The notes below the pieces were generated by a model. That model ran no database searches and was not told the DNA's origin. It worked only from the letters and a program-made list of their open reading frames with translations. From Luteimonas sp. S4-F44 (GTDB taxonomy: Bacteria > Pseudomonadota > Gammaproteobacteria > Xanthomonadales > Xanthomonadaceae), in contig NZ_CP093340.1 in the NCBI RefSeq assembly GCF_022637415.1, forward strand, positions 2,976,001 to 3,040,000: DNA of 64,000 nucleotides, given 5' to 3'. The position numbers and the translations under genes are program-made. Shown here one piece after another: positions 35,581 through 45,774 of this stretch. Numbering within the stretch: the first letter of the stretch is position 1; the number at the start of each line of letters is the position of its first letter.

Positions 35581-36029
35581 TGTCCCACGTGCACGGCCAG
35601 CGCCCTCTGGCGCGCGTGCGCGCCGCCACCGCCGCCCTCACGGGCGGCGGTCTGGCGGTGGCCGCGAGCGGCGTCTGGCTGCTGCGCACGTTCGACCCCA
35701 ATGCACCGGCCAGCCCCTTCCCGCCGTGCATGTTCTACGCCGCGACGGGGTGGGTCTGTCCCGGCTGCGGCCTGACCCGCTGCCTGCACGCCCTGGTCCA
35801 CGGCGACCTGCCGCAGGCGTTCTCAATGAATCCGCTGCTGCTGGTGCTGCTCGCGCTCTCGCCGCTCGCACTCGCCTGGCGCATGGGCTGGCGGCCCGCG
35901 TGGTTGCAGCCGGTCGCCGCGCGGTTGTCGACGGCGACGTTCTGGCTGGTGCTGCTGTCGGTCTACTGGATCGCGCGCAACCTGCCGTGGCCGCCCTTCA
36001 CCTGGCTTGCGCCCGGCGGACTCGGCTAG
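35580..36029 (+). CDS. DUF2752 membrane protein
   Basis: 149 residues with about three helices. The DUF2752 hallmark is TGWVCPGCGLTRCLHALVHGDL, with the cysteine pair that may bind a metal or form a disulfide. The family is often next to CD225-type genes, as here; the two overlap by one base and are surely cotranscribed. Function unknown. Confidence 0.88.
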   Translation: MSHVHGQRPLARVRAATAALTGGGLAVAASGVWLLRTFDPNAPASPFPPCMFYAATGWVCPGCGLTRCLHALVHGDLPQAFSMNPLLLVLLALSPLALAWRMGWRPAWLQPVAARLSTATFWLVLLSVYWIARNLPWPPFTWLAPGGLG

Positions 36030-36036
36030 ACGCCGC

Positions 36037-36924
36037 TCAACCGGCCTCCGCCCCGGTCTGCAAGGCGTACCAGCGCGCGATCAGCCAGCGCGAAATCGAC
36101 AGCGCGGGCGACAGCAACAAATCCGGGTTGGCATCGCGCAACGCCGCGCCGACCGCATCGACATCGAACCAGCGCGCATCCTCGAGCTCGTCGTTGACGC
36201 GCGGCACGTCGGGCTCGGCCTCGGCGAGAAAACCGAGCATCAGCGAGGACGGGAACGGCCAGGGCTGCGAGGCGAGATACCGGCAACGGCGCACCCGCAC
36301 CGCACTTTCCTCGAACACCTCGCGCGCGACCGTCTGTTCGAGCGTTTCGCCCGGCTCGACGAAACCGGCGAGCGTGGAGTAGCGACGCGGCGGCCAGGCC
36401 GCCTGGCGGCCCAGCAGCAACCGCGTGCCGTCGGTCACCGCAACGATGATCGCCGGATCGGTGCGCGGATAGTGCTCGGTGCCGCATTGCGGGCAACGGC
36501 CGAGCCAGCCCGCCCGCGCCCATTGCAGCGCAGCGCCGCAAACGCCGCAGTACCGGTGCCGCGCACGCCAGTGCAGCACCGCGCGCGCCTGTGCGAACGC
36601 GGTGGAGTCGCGCACCGACCACGACGCCGCGGCGCTGCGCAGATCCACGAATCCGTGCACGGACAGGCCCTCGGGGGCGTCGCCTGCCGGCAGCGCGAAC
36701 CAGCCTTGCTCGCCGTGCAGGCCCAGGAACACCGCCGAATCCGGGCGTTCGCCTAGCGCCGTCCCGGTCAATGCGGGCGGCGCACCGTCGGCATCGACCG
36801 CGGCATCGCCGTGCGCATCGAGCACCAGCACGCGTGCCTCGGGCCACAGCCGTGACAGCGCGGCGCCGTCGGTTCGCAGATGTTCGGCGCGATCGAGCGG
36901 CGCCTCGACGAAACGGAAGTCCAT
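36037..36924 (-). CDS. nudC: NAD(H) pyrophosphatase / RNA de-NADding enzyme
   Basis: 295-residue Nudix hydrolase that cleaves NADH and removes NAD caps from RNA. The zinc ribbon CGVCGAALQWA...CPQCGTEHYPR is followed by the Nudix box GFVEPGETLEQTVAREVFEESAV and the NudC-specific SQPWPFPSSLM. Full family length. It converges with the DUF2752 gene. Confidence 0.93.
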   Translation of the reverse strand: MDFRFVEAPLDRAEHLRTDGAALSRLWPEARVLVLDAHGDAAVDADGAPPALTGTALGERPDSAVFLGLHGEQGWFALPAGDAPEGLSVHGFVDLRSAAASWSVRDSTAFAQARAVLHWRARHRYCGVCGAALQWARAGWLGRCPQCGTEHYPRTDPAIIVAVTDGTRLLLGRQAAWPPRRYSTLAGFVEPGETLEQTVAREVFEESAVRVRRCRYLASQPWPFPSSLMLGFLAEAEPDVPRVNDELEDARWFDVDAVGAALRDANPDLLLSPALSISRWLIARWYALQTGAEAG

Positions 36925-37017
36925 GCCGGGATTATGGCCGGCCGCAGGGTCTGGATGGCGACATGGACCGCAGGCGCCTGCGCCAGCGTTCGATGCCGCC
37001 GGACAGTCTGCAGCCCG

Positions 37018-37392
37018 TCAGACCGTGAAGCTGCTGCCGCAGCCGCAGGTCGACTTCGCGTTCGGGTTGCGGATCGTGAACTGCGCCCCGTGCAGGCTCT
37101 CGACGTAGTCCACCGCTGCACCCATCAGGTACTGCAGGCTCAGCGGATCGACCACCAGCGTGACATCGTCGGTCACGATCGCCAGATCGTCCTCGGCGCG
37201 CTCCTCGTCGAACTCGAAGCCGTACTGGAAGCCCGAGCAGCCGCCGCCCTGGATGTAGACGCGCAGGTTCAATGCCGGGTTGCCCTCGCTGTCGATCAGC
37301 TCGCGCACCTTGGCCGCCGCGGCGGGCGTGAATTCCAGCGGCCGCTCCAGGGACTGGTAGCCGGGGCCTTCAATGGTCAGCACTTCGCTCAT
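37018..37392 (-). CDS. erpA: Iron-sulfur insertion protein ErpA
   Basis: 124-residue A-type Fe-S carrier that delivers clusters to enzymes such as IspG. The three conserved cysteines are present: C52 in [11 protein letters not shown] and C116/C118 in [12 protein letters not shown] 37392 gives [10 protein letters not shown]; the in-frame upstream ATG at 37428 would overlap the DUF6776 gene. It lies 33 bp after that gene and is probably cotranscribed. Confidence 0.93.
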   Translation of the reverse strand: MSEVLTIEGPGYQSLERPLEFTPAAAAKVRELIDSEGNPALNLRVYIQGGGCSGFQYGFEFDEERAEDDLAIVTDDVTLVVDPLSLQYLMGAAVDYVESLHGAQFTIRNPNAKSTCGCGSSFTV

Positions 37393-37424
37393 GACCCACA
37401 GGATGGGGGGGCCGGCGGCCGCGT

Positions 37425-38165
37425 TCAAGGCTCAGGCGCGGAACGCGGCGTCACGTCGGCCCAGCTGAACGCGCGCTCCACCGCCGCGCCGCGGCCCTTC
37501 GGCGCGAGCCGCACGGTCACCCGCAACGGTTGGAAACCCGGCGGCAGCACGATGTCGCCCTCGACCTGCTGGAAGTACTTGAACGCGTACGGCACGCCGG
37601 GCGCGTCGGCGCGCTGGCGCAGATCCGACCAAGCCAGCGTCTGCAGCCGGCCGTTGCGCGTGCCCTCGATCGCCAGCCGCATCTCGCCCTCGCTGGCCGC
37701 ATCGCGGGCCAGACTCTGGGTGAGCGTGGCGGTGTAGTGCCAGCCCTGATCGGTCCTGGGCTGCATGCGCAGCTCGTGGACGCTCAACTCGCGCCCCTGC
37801 GAGGTCGATCCGACGAAGCGCTCGTAGAACGCCACATCGGCGCGCAGCGCGGCGATCTCCTCGTCGCGTTCGGCCAATGTCCCCTGCAGCTCGCGGTTGG
37901 CATCGCGGCTGATCTGGTCGGAACGGGTGAGCGTGGCGACCTGCTGCTGCAGGTCCTCGATCTGGGCGGCCTGGGCGGCGAGCTGGCGCTGTGGGTGCGC
38001 CGCGCCTGGCGCGATCACCTGCCATGCGCCCCACAGGCCGAACAGCAGCGACAGCGCCGTCAGGCCGATCAGCACACGCGTCCAGCGCGGGCCGTGCGGA
38101 GGGCGGGCGGACGTACCGGGCGAGGCCGGCGTCGGGGGCTGCCCAGTGGGCTCGGGTGGAATCAT
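37425..38165 (-). CDS. DUF6776-like single-pass coiled-coil protein
   Basis: 246 residues. A proline-rich cytoplasmic N-terminus and one helix ([21 protein letters not shown]) lead to a coiled coil ([23 protein letters not shown]...[19 protein letters not shown], about 60-125) and a beta-rich C-terminal domain ([26 protein letters not shown]). DUF6776 is the likely family; function unknown. It sits directly upstream of erpA. Confidence 0.72.
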   Translation of the reverse strand: MIPPEPTGQPPTPASPGTSARPPHGPRWTRVLIGLTALSLLFGLWGAWQVIAPGAAHPQRQLAAQAAQIEDLQQQVATLTRSDQISRDANRELQGTLAERDEEIAALRADVAFYERFVGSTSQGRELSVHELRMQPRTDQGWHYTATLTQSLARDAASEGEMRLAIEGTRNGRLQTLAWSDLRQRADAPGVPYAFKYFQQVEGDIVLPPGFQPLRVTVRLAPKGRGAAVERAFSWADVTPRSAPEP

Positions 38166-38270
38166 CGGACAAGGTATAGCGAGCGCAGCAAAGCGCAGTC
38201 AAGCCGTCCCACTCCCTATACTCGTCGCCATCGTGCTGCGCGCCGCGCTGCGGCGAACCGGGAGGTCGCG

Positions 38271-38864
38271 ATGTCGGAAGCCCATCTGTTCGCGATCGGT
38301 GTGGTGCTGGCGTGGCTGGCCGGCGTCCGCGCCTATCTGACCGTTTTTGGCGTCGGGCTCGCCGGCGCGCTTGGCTGGCTCGACCTGCCGCCCGCGCTCG
38401 AGGCCACGGCCTCGCCCTGGGTGCTGGGCGTGTCCGGCGCGTTGGCGGTGACCGAATTCTTCGCCGACAAGATCCCCGGCGTCGATTCGGGCTGGGACCT
38501 GCTGCAGACACTTGCGCGCGTGCCGGCCGGCGCCTTCCTCGCCGCGGCCGCACTCTCGCCTGACGGCGACCTGGGCGCGGGGATGCTCGCCGCCGGCGCG
38601 GGCGTGGCGCTGAGCAGCCATGCGCTCAAATCGGGCACGCGGCTGCTGCTCAATCTGTCGCCCGAACCGGTCAGCAATCTCGCCGCGTCCTCGACCGAAG
38701 ACGCGGTGACCATCGGCGCACTCGGACTGGTTCTCGCCTCGCCCTGGCTGGCCCTGGCGCTGGTCGTGGTGATCGGCCTGACCGGCCTGCTCGCACTGAT
38801 GTGGCTGTGGCGACGGGTGTTCGGCCGAGGGCGCAAACGCGCGGCTGTCTTGCCGCGCTCCTGA
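38271..38864 (+). CDS. DUF4126 membrane protein
   Basis: 197 residues with about five hydrophobic segments. The DUF4126 pattern is clear: AGVRAYLTVFGVGLAG, LAVTEFFADKIPGVDSGWDLLQT, and LLLNLSPEPVSNLAASSTED. A strong Shine-Dalgarno (GGGAGG) precedes ATG 38271. Function unknown. It is divergent from the DUF6776-erpA pair. Confidence 0.85.
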   Translation: MSEAHLFAIGVVLAWLAGVRAYLTVFGVGLAGALGWLDLPPALEATASPWVLGVSGALAVTEFFADKIPGVDSGWDLLQTLARVPAGAFLAAAALSPDGDLGAGMLAAGAGVALSSHALKSGTRLLLNLSPEPVSNLAASSTEDAVTIGALGLVLASPWLALALVVVIGLTGLLALMWLWRRVFGRGRKRAAVLPRS

Positions 38865-38915
38865 TCGCGGCCGGGTAAAGTGATCGCTTCCCAAGCTTCT
38901 CGTTCTCGCCACGCC

Positions 38916-40724
38916 ATGCCCGATCCCGACAAACCGCAACGCGCGGAGTTCCCCCCGACTACGTACTGGAGGCGGTGGGCCGCCGATGCCGGCCGCCCGT
39001 CGCTGCCAGAGGCCGCCGACCCGTCTGCTGCGGAGCGCGTTGACACGGCCGTGGCGTTGAGCGACGACGGCAGGGCGTACCGTGTATTGGTCGTCGAGGA
39101 TGATCCGAGCCAGGCGCTGTTCGCCGAGAGCGTGCTCAACGGCGCTGGACTGCAGGCGCGCGTGGTCGCGATCGCCAAGGAGTTCCTGTCGACGGTGGGC
39201 GAGTTCGCCCCGGACCTGGTGCTGATGGACCTGCACATGCCGGGCATGGACGGGGCCGAACTGACTGCGCTGCTGCGTCAGCAACCGGCGCATCGGCACA
39301 TCCCGGTCGTGTTCCTGACCGGCGATGTCGATCCTGAGCGCCAGTTCGAGGCGCTGGAAGTGGGCGCCGACGATTTCCTGACCAAGCCGGTCCGGCCGCG
39401 GCACCTGGTCTCGGCGGTGCAGAACCGCATCCGACGCGCTCGTACCCTGCAGCAGATGCCCGATCCGGGTCGCAGCCCGGTCACCGGCCTCCACAGCCGG
39501 CTGCAGTTGCTGCAACAACTCGCCGAGGCGATCCCGGCGCAGCCGCGCGGGGTGCTGGCGTTCGTCGAGATCGAGGGTGTCACTGCGCTGCGCGATCGCT
39601 ACGGCTACGCGGGGCTGGAGACCGTGCTCATCGATGCCGGCCGCCACCTGCATCACCTGGTCGAAGGCGCGGCGGCCACGCGTCTGAACGACAACACGTT
39701 CCTGGTGTTCGCGCCGCAGATCGACCGGACCGCGCTCGACGCCTGGGCACGCGGACTGCGCGACGGGATCGGCAGTCATCCATTCCCGCTTGCGGGTCAG
39801 AGCCTGCGTCTGCGTGCGCTGATCGGCTACGCCGATCTGGCGCATGCCTACGAAGACCCGGGCACCGCGCTGGCCGCGGCCGAACAGGCGCTGCGCGATG
39901 CGCGCGGCACACCGGCCGGTATCGCGGTACACATGCCAGCACCGCCCGCGAGCGATGCCGGCACGACGCCTTCGTTGTCGGAAGACCTGCGCGGCGCGCT
40001 CGACGAGGGCCGCATCGAACTGGCGTTCCAGCCGATCGTCTCGGTCGCCGGCGGCGACGAACCCCAGTACCAGACCCTGCTGCGGCTGCGCGGCCGCGAT
40101 GGCGAGCTGCATTCGGCCGCGCGCATCCTGCCGGCGGCCGAACTGGCCGGTGTGTTGTTCGACATCGACCGGCGCGTGCTGGAGCTGGCGATCGCCACGT
40201 TGGCCGAGCGCACCCAGCGCGGCGGCGCGATGCGCCTGTTCGTCTCGCAGTCCTCGCGCAGCCTGGTGCAACCAGGCTATGCCGACTGGCTGCTGCAGGG
40301 TCTGCGCGATGCCGGGATTCCGGGTGCGGCGCTGGTCGTCGACGTGCGCCAGGACGATGCGTTGATCCACGCGCTGTCGCTGCAGGAGTTCTGCGCGCGC
40401 ATGGTCCCGGCCGGCGTCCAGCTGTGCCTGGGGCAGTACAGCGACGGCGAGGAAGCCAATGCGCTGCTCGCGCAGCTGCCCTTGGGCTTCGTGCGCCTGT
40501 CGGGTCGCTACTCGCGCCAGCTCGACGAGCCGCGCGTCCGCGACGAGATGCGCGGTGCGGTCGAACGCGCGCACCGGCTCGGACTGCAGGTGATCGGTCA
40601 GCAGGTCGAGAATCCGCAAGCCGCGGCAACGCTGTGGATGAGCGGCATCGATTACATCCAGGGCAACCTGGTGCAGCGCGTGGCCGACGCGCTCGACTTC
40701 GACTTCCACCACTCGGTGCTGTAG
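38916..40724 (+). CDS. Receiver/degenerate GGDEF/degenerate EAL protein
   Basis: 602 residues from ATG 38916. Residues 1-50 form a linker. The receiver (about 55-165) has VEDD, phospho-acceptor D105 (VLMDLHMPG) and K157 (FLTKPVR). The GGDEF-like domain (about 175-315) has lost its active site: the loop reads LNDNTF. The EAL-like domain (about 350-600) opens AFQPIVSV, but the EALLR motif reads QTLLR. It should therefore bind rather than make or break cyclic di-GMP, or act by protein contact. It lies 4 bp upstream of the hybrid kinase. Confidence 0.85.
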   Translation: MPDPDKPQRAEFPPTTYWRRWAADAGRPSLPEAADPSAAERVDTAVALSDDGRAYRVLVVEDDPSQALFAESVLNGAGLQARVVAIAKEFLSTVGEFAPDLVLMDLHMPGMDGAELTALLRQQPAHRHIPVVFLTGDVDPERQFEALEVGADDFLTKPVRPRHLVSAVQNRIRRARTLQQMPDPGRSPVTGLHSRLQLLQQLAEAIPAQPRGVLAFVEIEGVTALRDRYGYAGLETVLIDAGRHLHHLVEGAAATRLNDNTFLVFAPQIDRTALDAWARGLRDGIGSHPFPLAGQSLRLRALIGYADLAHAYEDPGTALAAAEQALRDARGTPAGIAVHMPAPPASDAGTTPSLSEDLRGALDEGRIELAFQPIVSVAGGDEPQYQTLLRLRGRDGELHSAARILPAAELAGVLFDIDRRVLELAIATLAERTQRGGAMRLFVSQSSRSLVQPGYADWLLQGLRDAGIPGAALVVDVRQDDALIHALSLQEFCARMVPAGVQLCLGQYSDGEEANALLAQLPLGFVRLSGRYSRQLDEPRVRDEMRGAVERAHRLGLQVIGQQVENPQAAATLWMSGIDYIQGNLVQRVADALDFDFHHSVL

Positions 40725-40728
40725 CGCG

Positions 40729-43131
40729 ATGTCGACCTCCGCCTTGCGCCGTGGCGCACTCCTGGCCGCGATCGCGGCGGCGGTGGCTGCGTCGTTGCAG
40801 GCGCTTGCGGTCCCGGGCCCGTGGTCGCTCGTGGCCGCCGTGCTGGCGGCCGCGGCCGCGGGGGCGGTGTGGGCACTCGGCGTGCCGCTGCGCGCGCAGC
40901 AACAGGCGCTCGAAGACACGCAGGCCCAGGCGCGCCGCGCCGCCCAGGACTGCGAACAGTTGCAACGCGAGCTCGATGCGCACACGCATCTGGAGCAGCA
41001 ACTGCGCCAGGCCAAGACCGCAGCCGAATCGGCGGTGCTGGCCAAGGGCGAGTTCCTGGCCACGATGAGCCACGAGATCCGAACGCCGCTCAACGGCATC
41101 ACCCCGATGCTCGACCTGCTGCTGCACGCGCCGTTGCCGGCCGACCACCTCGAACTGGTCCGCACCGCCTACCTGTCGGCGCAGCAGATGCAACGCATCG
41201 TCGACGACATCCTCGACTACTCCAAGCTCGAGTCCGATCGACTCGACCTGGAGGTCACCGGCTTCAACCTGCGCGAGCTGCTGCAGAGCGTGATCCAGCC
41301 GATGGACCGCCAGGCGCAGGCCAAGGGGCTGCGCATGCAGTTGCAGATCGATCCGGCCGTGCGGCTGGCGGTGTGCGGCGACCCGGTCCGGCTGCGCCAG
41401 ATTCTGAGCAACCTGCTCAGCAATGCGGTGAAGTTCACCGAACGCGGCGGCATCACCGTCGACGTGCAACGACTGGGCGAAACCGCCACGCACCACCGGC
41501 TGCGCTTCGAGGTCCGCGATACCGGCATCGGCATTGCGGCGCAAAGCCAATCACGGCTGTTCCAGGCCTTCAGCCAGGCCGACGCCTCGACGACGCGGCT
41601 CTACGGTGGCACCGGACTGGGCCTGGCGATTTCGCGGCGGATCGTCGAACTCATGGACGGCAGCATCGGCGTCATCTCCGCGGCAGGCGCGGGCTCGACG
41701 TTCTGGTTCGAGATTCCGCTGCGCAAGGCCCGCGGCGACCTGCAATCGGGCGCTGGCGCGTCCGGGCCGGGGGCCGCACTGCTGCTGACCGCCGATGCGC
41801 GCCTGCGCGCCCGCCTGTCGATGCTGTTGTCGGACTGGGGCCTGCGCATGCAGGCGGTCGAGACCACGCACGAAGCGCTCGATCTGCTGCGCCAGAGCGC
41901 GGGGGCCAGCCCGTCCGCGGCCTGGACGATCGTCGTCGCCGACCTGGCCGGACTGCGCGATGGCGGCGTCGCGCTGCGCCGCAATCTCGCCCGGCACGCC
42001 GACTACGGGCAACCGCGGCTGGTCTGTCTGCAGGGCGACGAGCCGGTCGACGGTCCGGACGACGAGGCCATCGTGCTCCACCGGCAAGCTCCGGATGTGC
42101 GCCTGCGCGAGGCGGTGTTGGGCGAGACGGTGCTGGGAGAGGCGGTGTTCGGTGAGGCATCGGACGCCGCGCAACCCGTACCGATGCCGCCCCCACGCGC
42201 CGCGACGCCCAGCGCGCGATCGCTCGCGGCCTCCGCGCCGCTGGGCGGCACTGCGCTGACGCCGCGGGTGCTGCTGGTCGAGGACAACCCAGTCAACCAG
42301 ATGGTCGGGCAGCGCTTGCTGCACGTACTGGGCCTGCAATGCGAGACCGCCGGCAACGGCGAGATCGCGCTGGACAAGCTCGCCGACGGCGCCTACGACA
42401 TCGTGCTGATGGATTGCCAGATGCCGGTGCTGGATGGCTACGCGGCGACCCGGCGTTGGCGCGAGCGCGAGCGCGAGGCCGCCTCCGGCATCGGGCGCCG
42501 CCTGCCGATCGTCGCGATGACCGCCAATGCGATGGCCGGTGATCGGCAGAAGTGCCTGGATGCCGGCATGGACGATTATCTGGCCAAGCCGGTCACGCGC
42601 AGCGAACTGGCGCGTTGCCTGGAGCGCTGGTGGTCGGCAGACGCGCGGACGGCGACGGGCGCTGCCGGCGGGATGATGCCGGCCACCAATGAAGCCGAGA
42701 CGCAGACCGACACGCCAGTGACCGCCTCGCCCACCGCCCCGTCCGCGCCGGCATTACCGGATGCGCCGGGGCCGAATGTGCTCGATGGCGCGGTGCTCGA
42801 TGGCGAGGTGCTCGACGATCTGCGCGACCTGCTCGGGGACGATGTCGACCGGCTGGTGGCGGTGTTCCTCGACGACACCCCGCGCCTGCTCGCCAACTTC
42901 AATGCCGCGGCCGCGGTGGGCGACCAGAGCGCGATGCGCGAAGCTGCGCATTCGCTCAAGTCCTCGAGCGCCAATCTCGGCGCGCTGGCCCTGTCGACCG
43001 AGGCGAAACGGATCGAGGCGGCGGCGCGAGCGGGAACGCTCAGCAATGCCGAAGACGCGGCCCGGCGACTGGATGCGGCATTCGCACACGCGCGGCAGGC
43101 ACTGCTGGCACGGGTGCCGGCCGCCAGCTGA
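40729..43131 (+). CDS. Hybrid histidine kinase with pseudo-receiver, receiver and Hpt
   Basis: 800 residues. Two short N-terminal membrane helices (about 10-52), a coiled coil, then HisKA (H115 in [13 protein letters not shown]) and HATPase (N box [21 protein letters not shown]). A receiver-like domain without phospho-acceptor follows (about 340-460), then a linker with VLGET-type repeats, a true receiver (VLLVEDNP near 513, D562 in [13 protein letters not shown]) and a C-terminal Hpt (H741 in [10 protein letters not shown]). There is almost no periplasmic sensor, so the signal may be in the membrane or cytoplasm. The companion REC-GGDEF-EAL protein is a likely phosphorelay output. Confidence 0.9.
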   Translation: MSTSALRRGALLAAIAAAVAASLQALAVPGPWSLVAAVLAAAAAGAVWALGVPLRAQQQALEDTQAQARRAAQDCEQLQRELDAHTHLEQQLRQAKTAAESAVLAKGEFLATMSHEIRTPLNGITPMLDLLLHAPLPADHLELVRTAYLSAQQMQRIVDDILDYSKLESDRLDLEVTGFNLRELLQSVIQPMDRQAQAKGLRMQLQIDPAVRLAVCGDPVRLRQILSNLLSNAVKFTERGGITVDVQRLGETATHHRLRFEVRDTGIGIAAQSQSRLFQAFSQADASTTRLYGGTGLGLAISRRIVELMDGSIGVISAAGAGSTFWFEIPLRKARGDLQSGAGASGPGAALLLTADARLRARLSMLLSDWGLRMQAVETTHEALDLLRQSAGASPSAAWTIVVADLAGLRDGGVALRRNLARHADYGQPRLVCLQGDEPVDGPDDEAIVLHRQAPDVRLREAVLGETVLGEAVFGEASDAAQPVPMPPPRAATPSARSLAASAPLGGTALTPRVLLVEDNPVNQMVGQRLLHVLGLQCETAGNGEIALDKLADGAYDIVLMDCQMPVLDGYAATRRWREREREAASGIGRRLPIVAMTANAMAGDRQKCLDAGMDDYLAKPVTRSELARCLERWWSADARTATGAAGGMMPATNEAETQTDTPVTASPTAPSAPALPDAPGPNVLDGAVLDGEVLDDLRDLLGDDVDRLVAVFLDDTPRLLANFNAAAAVGDQSAMREAAHSLKSSSANLGALALSTEAKRIEAAARAGTLSNAEDAARRLDAAFAHARQALLARVPAAS

Positions 43132-43143
43132 TCGGCGCGGCGA

Positions 43144-43617
43144 TCAGTCGTCGCCCATCTGGCTTTGCAGATAGTTCTCTTCGCCAACGCGGGTGATCAG
43201 GTCGAGCTGCGTTTCCAGCCAGTCGACGTGTTCCTCTTCGTTCTCGAGGATATCGGCCAGCAGCTTGCGGCTGACGAAATCGCCGACCTGCTCACAATGC
43301 GCGATCGCCTCGCGCAGCACCGGCAGACCGTCCATCTCCAAGGCGAGGTCGCATTCGAGCATCTCGCGCGGCGTCTCGCCGATGCGCAGCTTGCCCAACG
43401 CCTGGAAGTTCGGCAGCCCTTCGAGGAACAGGATGCGCTCCGACAACGCGTCGGCGTGCTTCATCTCCTCGATCGATTCCTTGTACTCATGCTTGCCCAG
43501 CGCCTCCAGGCCCCAGTGCTTGAGCATCTTGGCGTGCAGGAAGTACTGGTTGATCGCCGTGAGCTCGTTGTACAGCGCCTGGTTGAGGTAGCGGATGACC
43601 TGCGCGTCGCCCTTCAT
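43144..43617 (-). CDS. bfr: Bacterioferritin
   Basis: 157-residue heme-binding ferritin subunit; 24-mers store iron. ATG 43617 gives [13 protein letters not shown]18, E51 and H54 of the ferroxidase centre and heme ligand M52 (SIEEMKHAD) are present, and the rest follows E. coli Bfr ([30 protein letters not shown]). It is downstream of bfd on the same strand; the pair stores and releases iron together. Confidence 0.96.
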   Translation of the reverse strand: MKGDAQVIRYLNQALYNELTAINQYFLHAKMLKHWGLEALGKHEYKESIEEMKHADALSERILFLEGLPNFQALGKLRIGETPREMLECDLALEMDGLPVLREAIAHCEQVGDFVSRKLLADILENEEEHVDWLETQLDLITRVGEENYLQSQMGDD

Positions 43618-43728
43618 CGCGGTGCGTCCTGTCGGTGGGAAAGGCGCCACTCTAGCCGGACGCGCACGACGATGAAGGAACGCGAATCGTGCGCATTCCT
43701 TCGTGTCGAATGGAACGACGTAGGCGCG

Positions 43729-43938
43729 TCAGGCGGCCGAGGCGATCAGCGGCAGTTCGAGCGTCGGCGCGCGCGCCGCGTGGTACTCGTCGAGCAGGCT
43801 GGCGGCCATGTCGGTGCAGCTGCCGCAGGTGGCGCCGCAGCCGGTGCGCATCGTCAGCTCGGACACTTCGCGGCAGCCGTGCGCGGCGGCTTGGCGGATC
43901 TGGGTGTCGGTGACGCCGTTGCAGATGCAGACGAACAA
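43729..43938 (-). CDS. bfd: Bacterioferritin-associated ferredoxin
   Basis: 69 residues from TTG 43938. The [2Fe-2S] cysteines are VCICNGVTD and TGCGATCGSC. Bfd reduces the bacterioferritin core to release iron. TTG is chosen because it gives the family start (FVCICNG), whereas ATG 43998 would add 20 residues that overlap a Fur-box-like sequence. The bfr gene follows by 111 bp. Confidence 0.9.
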   Translation of the reverse strand: MFVCICNGVTDTQIRQAAAHGCREVSELTMRTGCGATCGSCTDMAASLLDEYHAARAPTLELPLIASAA

Positions 43939-43980
43939 GGCTGCGGTCCTGGCCGGGGCTGGGACCCCTATTCGGCCATA

Positions 43981-43999
43981 AACGAGAATCACTGTCAAA
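43981..43999 (-). promoter_or_regulatory. Candidate Fur box upstream of bfd
   Basis: AACGAGAATCACTGTCAAA matches AATGAGAATCATTCTCATT at 14 of 19 positions by eye. It lies about 43 bp upstream of the bfd TTG start, where iron-dependent repression is expected for this gene. Confidence 0.45.
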
Positions 44000-44009
44000 T
44001 GAGAAACGT

Positions 44010-44600
44010 TCAGCTGTGCCCGTCGGAATCGCGGTTGCGCAGCGCTTCGGGGCGACGCGCGCGCCGCTGCGGCCGCCGCCCCCGGGCGCGCTCGACCGCG
44101 GCCTGCGGAATCGCCTGGTTTCCGGCGACCTTGCGCGCGTAGGGCGCCAGATGCCGCAGCGCACTGACATAGACCCCACGTTTGAACACCACCACATGGT
44201 CGAGCGGGTACCAGAAGTCCACCCAGCGCCAGTGGTCGAACTCGGGCTTGTCCGACAGGTCGAGCCGCAGATGGGTCTCCTCACCGACAAACTGCAGCAG
44301 GAACCAGACCTGCTTCTGTCCGATGCAGACGATGCGATCGTTGCGGCGGATCGCCCGCTGCGGCAGGCGATAGCGCAGCCAACCGGGCGTGGCGCCGAGC
44401 ACGGAAACATGCTCGGGCAGCAACCCGGTTTCCTCGCGCAGCTCGCGATACATGGCCTCGAGCGGCGTCTCGTCGGTATTCATCCCGCCTTGCGGGAACT
44501 GCCACCCGTCGCGACGCACCCGACGCGCCCAGAACACGCGCCCGTCCGGGTGCATCAGCACGATGCCGACATTGGGCCTGAACCCGTCCGGATCGATCAC
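44010..44600 (-). CDS. rppH: RNA pyrophosphohydrolase
   Basis: 196 residues from GTG 44600. RppH removes pyrophosphate from triphosphorylated mRNA 5' ends to start decay. The Nudix box is [23 protein letters not shown], preceded by [13 protein letters not shown] and WQFPQ. The C-terminus is a basic tail, longer than in E. coli. A clear ribosome site (TTAGGAG) precedes the GTG. The ORF could extend far upstream, but that part is not Nudix-like. Confidence 0.92.
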   Translation of the reverse strand: MIDPDGFRPNVGIVLMHPDGRVFWARRVRRDGWQFPQGGMNTDETPLEAMYRELREETGLLPEHVSVLGATPGWLRYRLPQRAIRRNDRIVCIGQKQVWFLLQFVGEETHLRLDLSDKPEFDHWRWVDFWYPLDHVVVFKRGVYVSALRHLAPYARKVAGNQAIPQAAVERARGRRPQRRARRPEALRNRDSDGHS

Positions 44601-45077
44601 GATGCGGACTCCTAATGCGATTGACGTAGCGTCACTGTGCTCGACTCTGCCACGGCGCCGACGGGGCGACAAGCGGTCGCAGCCTCGGTACGCGCCATGC
44701 CCGCGGTGGCCTTGCATGGCGGCGTTCAGGTCGGGGTGCGGGGTCTCGGGCGGGAGACTGCAAGCGTCGAGCCGCCACGGCAGCGACCCGTGCCCCGGAG
44801 CGCAGTTGTCAGGCGCGACCGCGGCGCTCGCATGGCGCAGCCGGCCCCGCGCCTGGGCACCGCAGACGAAGGACGCAGGCATGCGGCCGCGCGCCGATGG
44901 CGCACGCGGTGGCGGGCAGATCGCAGACAGCAAAAACCCGCCGGGCGGCGGGTTTTCGAAGCAGCGCCGATGGTATGGGTGCCCCGTAATAGAGGCCGCA
45001 AGGTATTGATCTGCGTTGGATTGATCGACACGCAACGAATTTGATACCGACTATCGTACTGACAAACCGAACCGCTG
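44601..45077. other. Intergenic region between rppH and the tRNA-Met element
   Basis: No gene supported. It holds the rppH leader (44601-44650), a rho-independent terminator (44933-44956), a weak match to the tRNA-Met 3' end (44971-44981) and one GATACCGAC motif (45043-45051). The left edge of the integrated element lies within 44957-45077. Confidence 0.5.
44933..44956 (-). terminator. Rho-independent terminator
   Basis: Stem AAAACCCGCC (44933-44942), loop GGGC, GGCGGGTTTT (44947-44956); read on the minus strand it ends in TTTTTG. It would stop transcripts from the element or, before insertion, from tRNA-Met, ahead of rppH. Confidence 0.75.
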
Positions 45078-45284
45078 CTATGCCGCGCAGCGTGCGGCGA
45101 GCCAGTCCATCACCGCCGCTTCCGGCCATGCCGCGGTGCGTTCCGACAGTTTGACACGACGCGGGAATCCACCGGTCCCGCCCAGTCGGTAGATCGTGCT
45201 GCGGCTCAATCCGGTCAGGCGCTTCACTTCTGGCAGACGCATCATGCGTGACGGCGGTGCGGCGTTGGTGTTCTGGTCGTGCAT
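45078..45284 (-). CDS. AlpA-family transcriptional regulator / excisionase
   Basis: 68 residues with a MerR-like winged helix: MMRLPEVKRLTGLSRSTIYRLGGTGGFP then KLSERTAAWPEAAVMDWLAARCAA. AlpA-type proteins activate integrase or act as recombination directionality factors. ATG 45284 is preceded by TAGGAA, so it is preferred to ATG 45302. Its place at the far end from the integrase fits an excisionase. Confidence 0.85.
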   Translation of the reverse strand: MHDQNTNAAPPSRMMRLPEVKRLTGLSRSTIYRLGGTGGFPRRVKLSERTAAWPEAAVMDWLAARCAA

Positions 45285-45462
45285 GGTGATTCCTATAGGC
45301 ATGACGAAGGCCCGCCGCGCGTGTTCTCCGGGCGGGCTGTCAATCGAGTGAGGGAAGAACGCGACGGGCGATGCCTTCGCGGGTCGGCTTGTGAGAGCGG
45401 CCGGGGGTAGGGGGGGTAGTCGCGCGATTCCTCGGAGTCAGATACCCCAACGAAAATCTGCG

Positions 45463-45774
45463 TCAGATATTTCCGACCCGACGCGGAACACTGTCAGTGC
45501 CCCTGCGGATCGCTAAGCGTGTCCTTGTGCCGGCGATCAGCGCAACCGCAGGCGCGCCCGTGGTGAACCCTTCCGGAAACTGGATGACCCGCCGACGGTG
45601 CCCGCTGGGACCGTCACAGTGGACCGTGGCGGATGCGGGACCGTCAGGCCAGTGCGCGACCAGCCCTGTGCCGCGCTCGGCGGGACTATCGATGGACACC
45701 CACAGCGCGCCGTCGTGCTCGTCTACGTGGCCGCGTAGGCCGACCGCAGGGCGGTCACGCCGGAACTGCCGCAA
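45463..45774 (-). CDS. Unknown protein in the element, possible TTG start
   Basis: 103 residues if started at TTG 45774, which overlaps the end of the HNH-like gene by 20 bp; a longer ATG frame exists but its first 50 residues look out of frame. The protein-like part is HVDEHDGALWVSIDSPAERG, then VIQFPEGFTTG and AGTRTRLAIRRGTDS. No family recognised. The stretch 45303-45462 after its stop has a GCCCGCC/GGCGGGC hairpin (about 45312-45336). Confidence 0.4.
   Translation of the reverse strand: MRQFRRDRPAVGLRGHVDEHDGALWVSIDSPAERGTGLVAHWPDGPASATVHCDGPSGHRRRVIQFPEGFTTGAPAVALIAGTRTRLAIRRGTDSVPRRVGNI

Noticed and set aside
44601..44932. Small stable RNA (tmRNA, RNase P RNA or 6S) before the terminator
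   Set aside because: None of the conserved cores of these RNAs was recognised, and the hairpin's T run points to the minus strand as a terminator.
45300..45470. Possible CRISPR or short regular repeats
   Set aside because: Only hairpins and phage-like repeats are present; no regularly spaced repeats or cas genes in the window.
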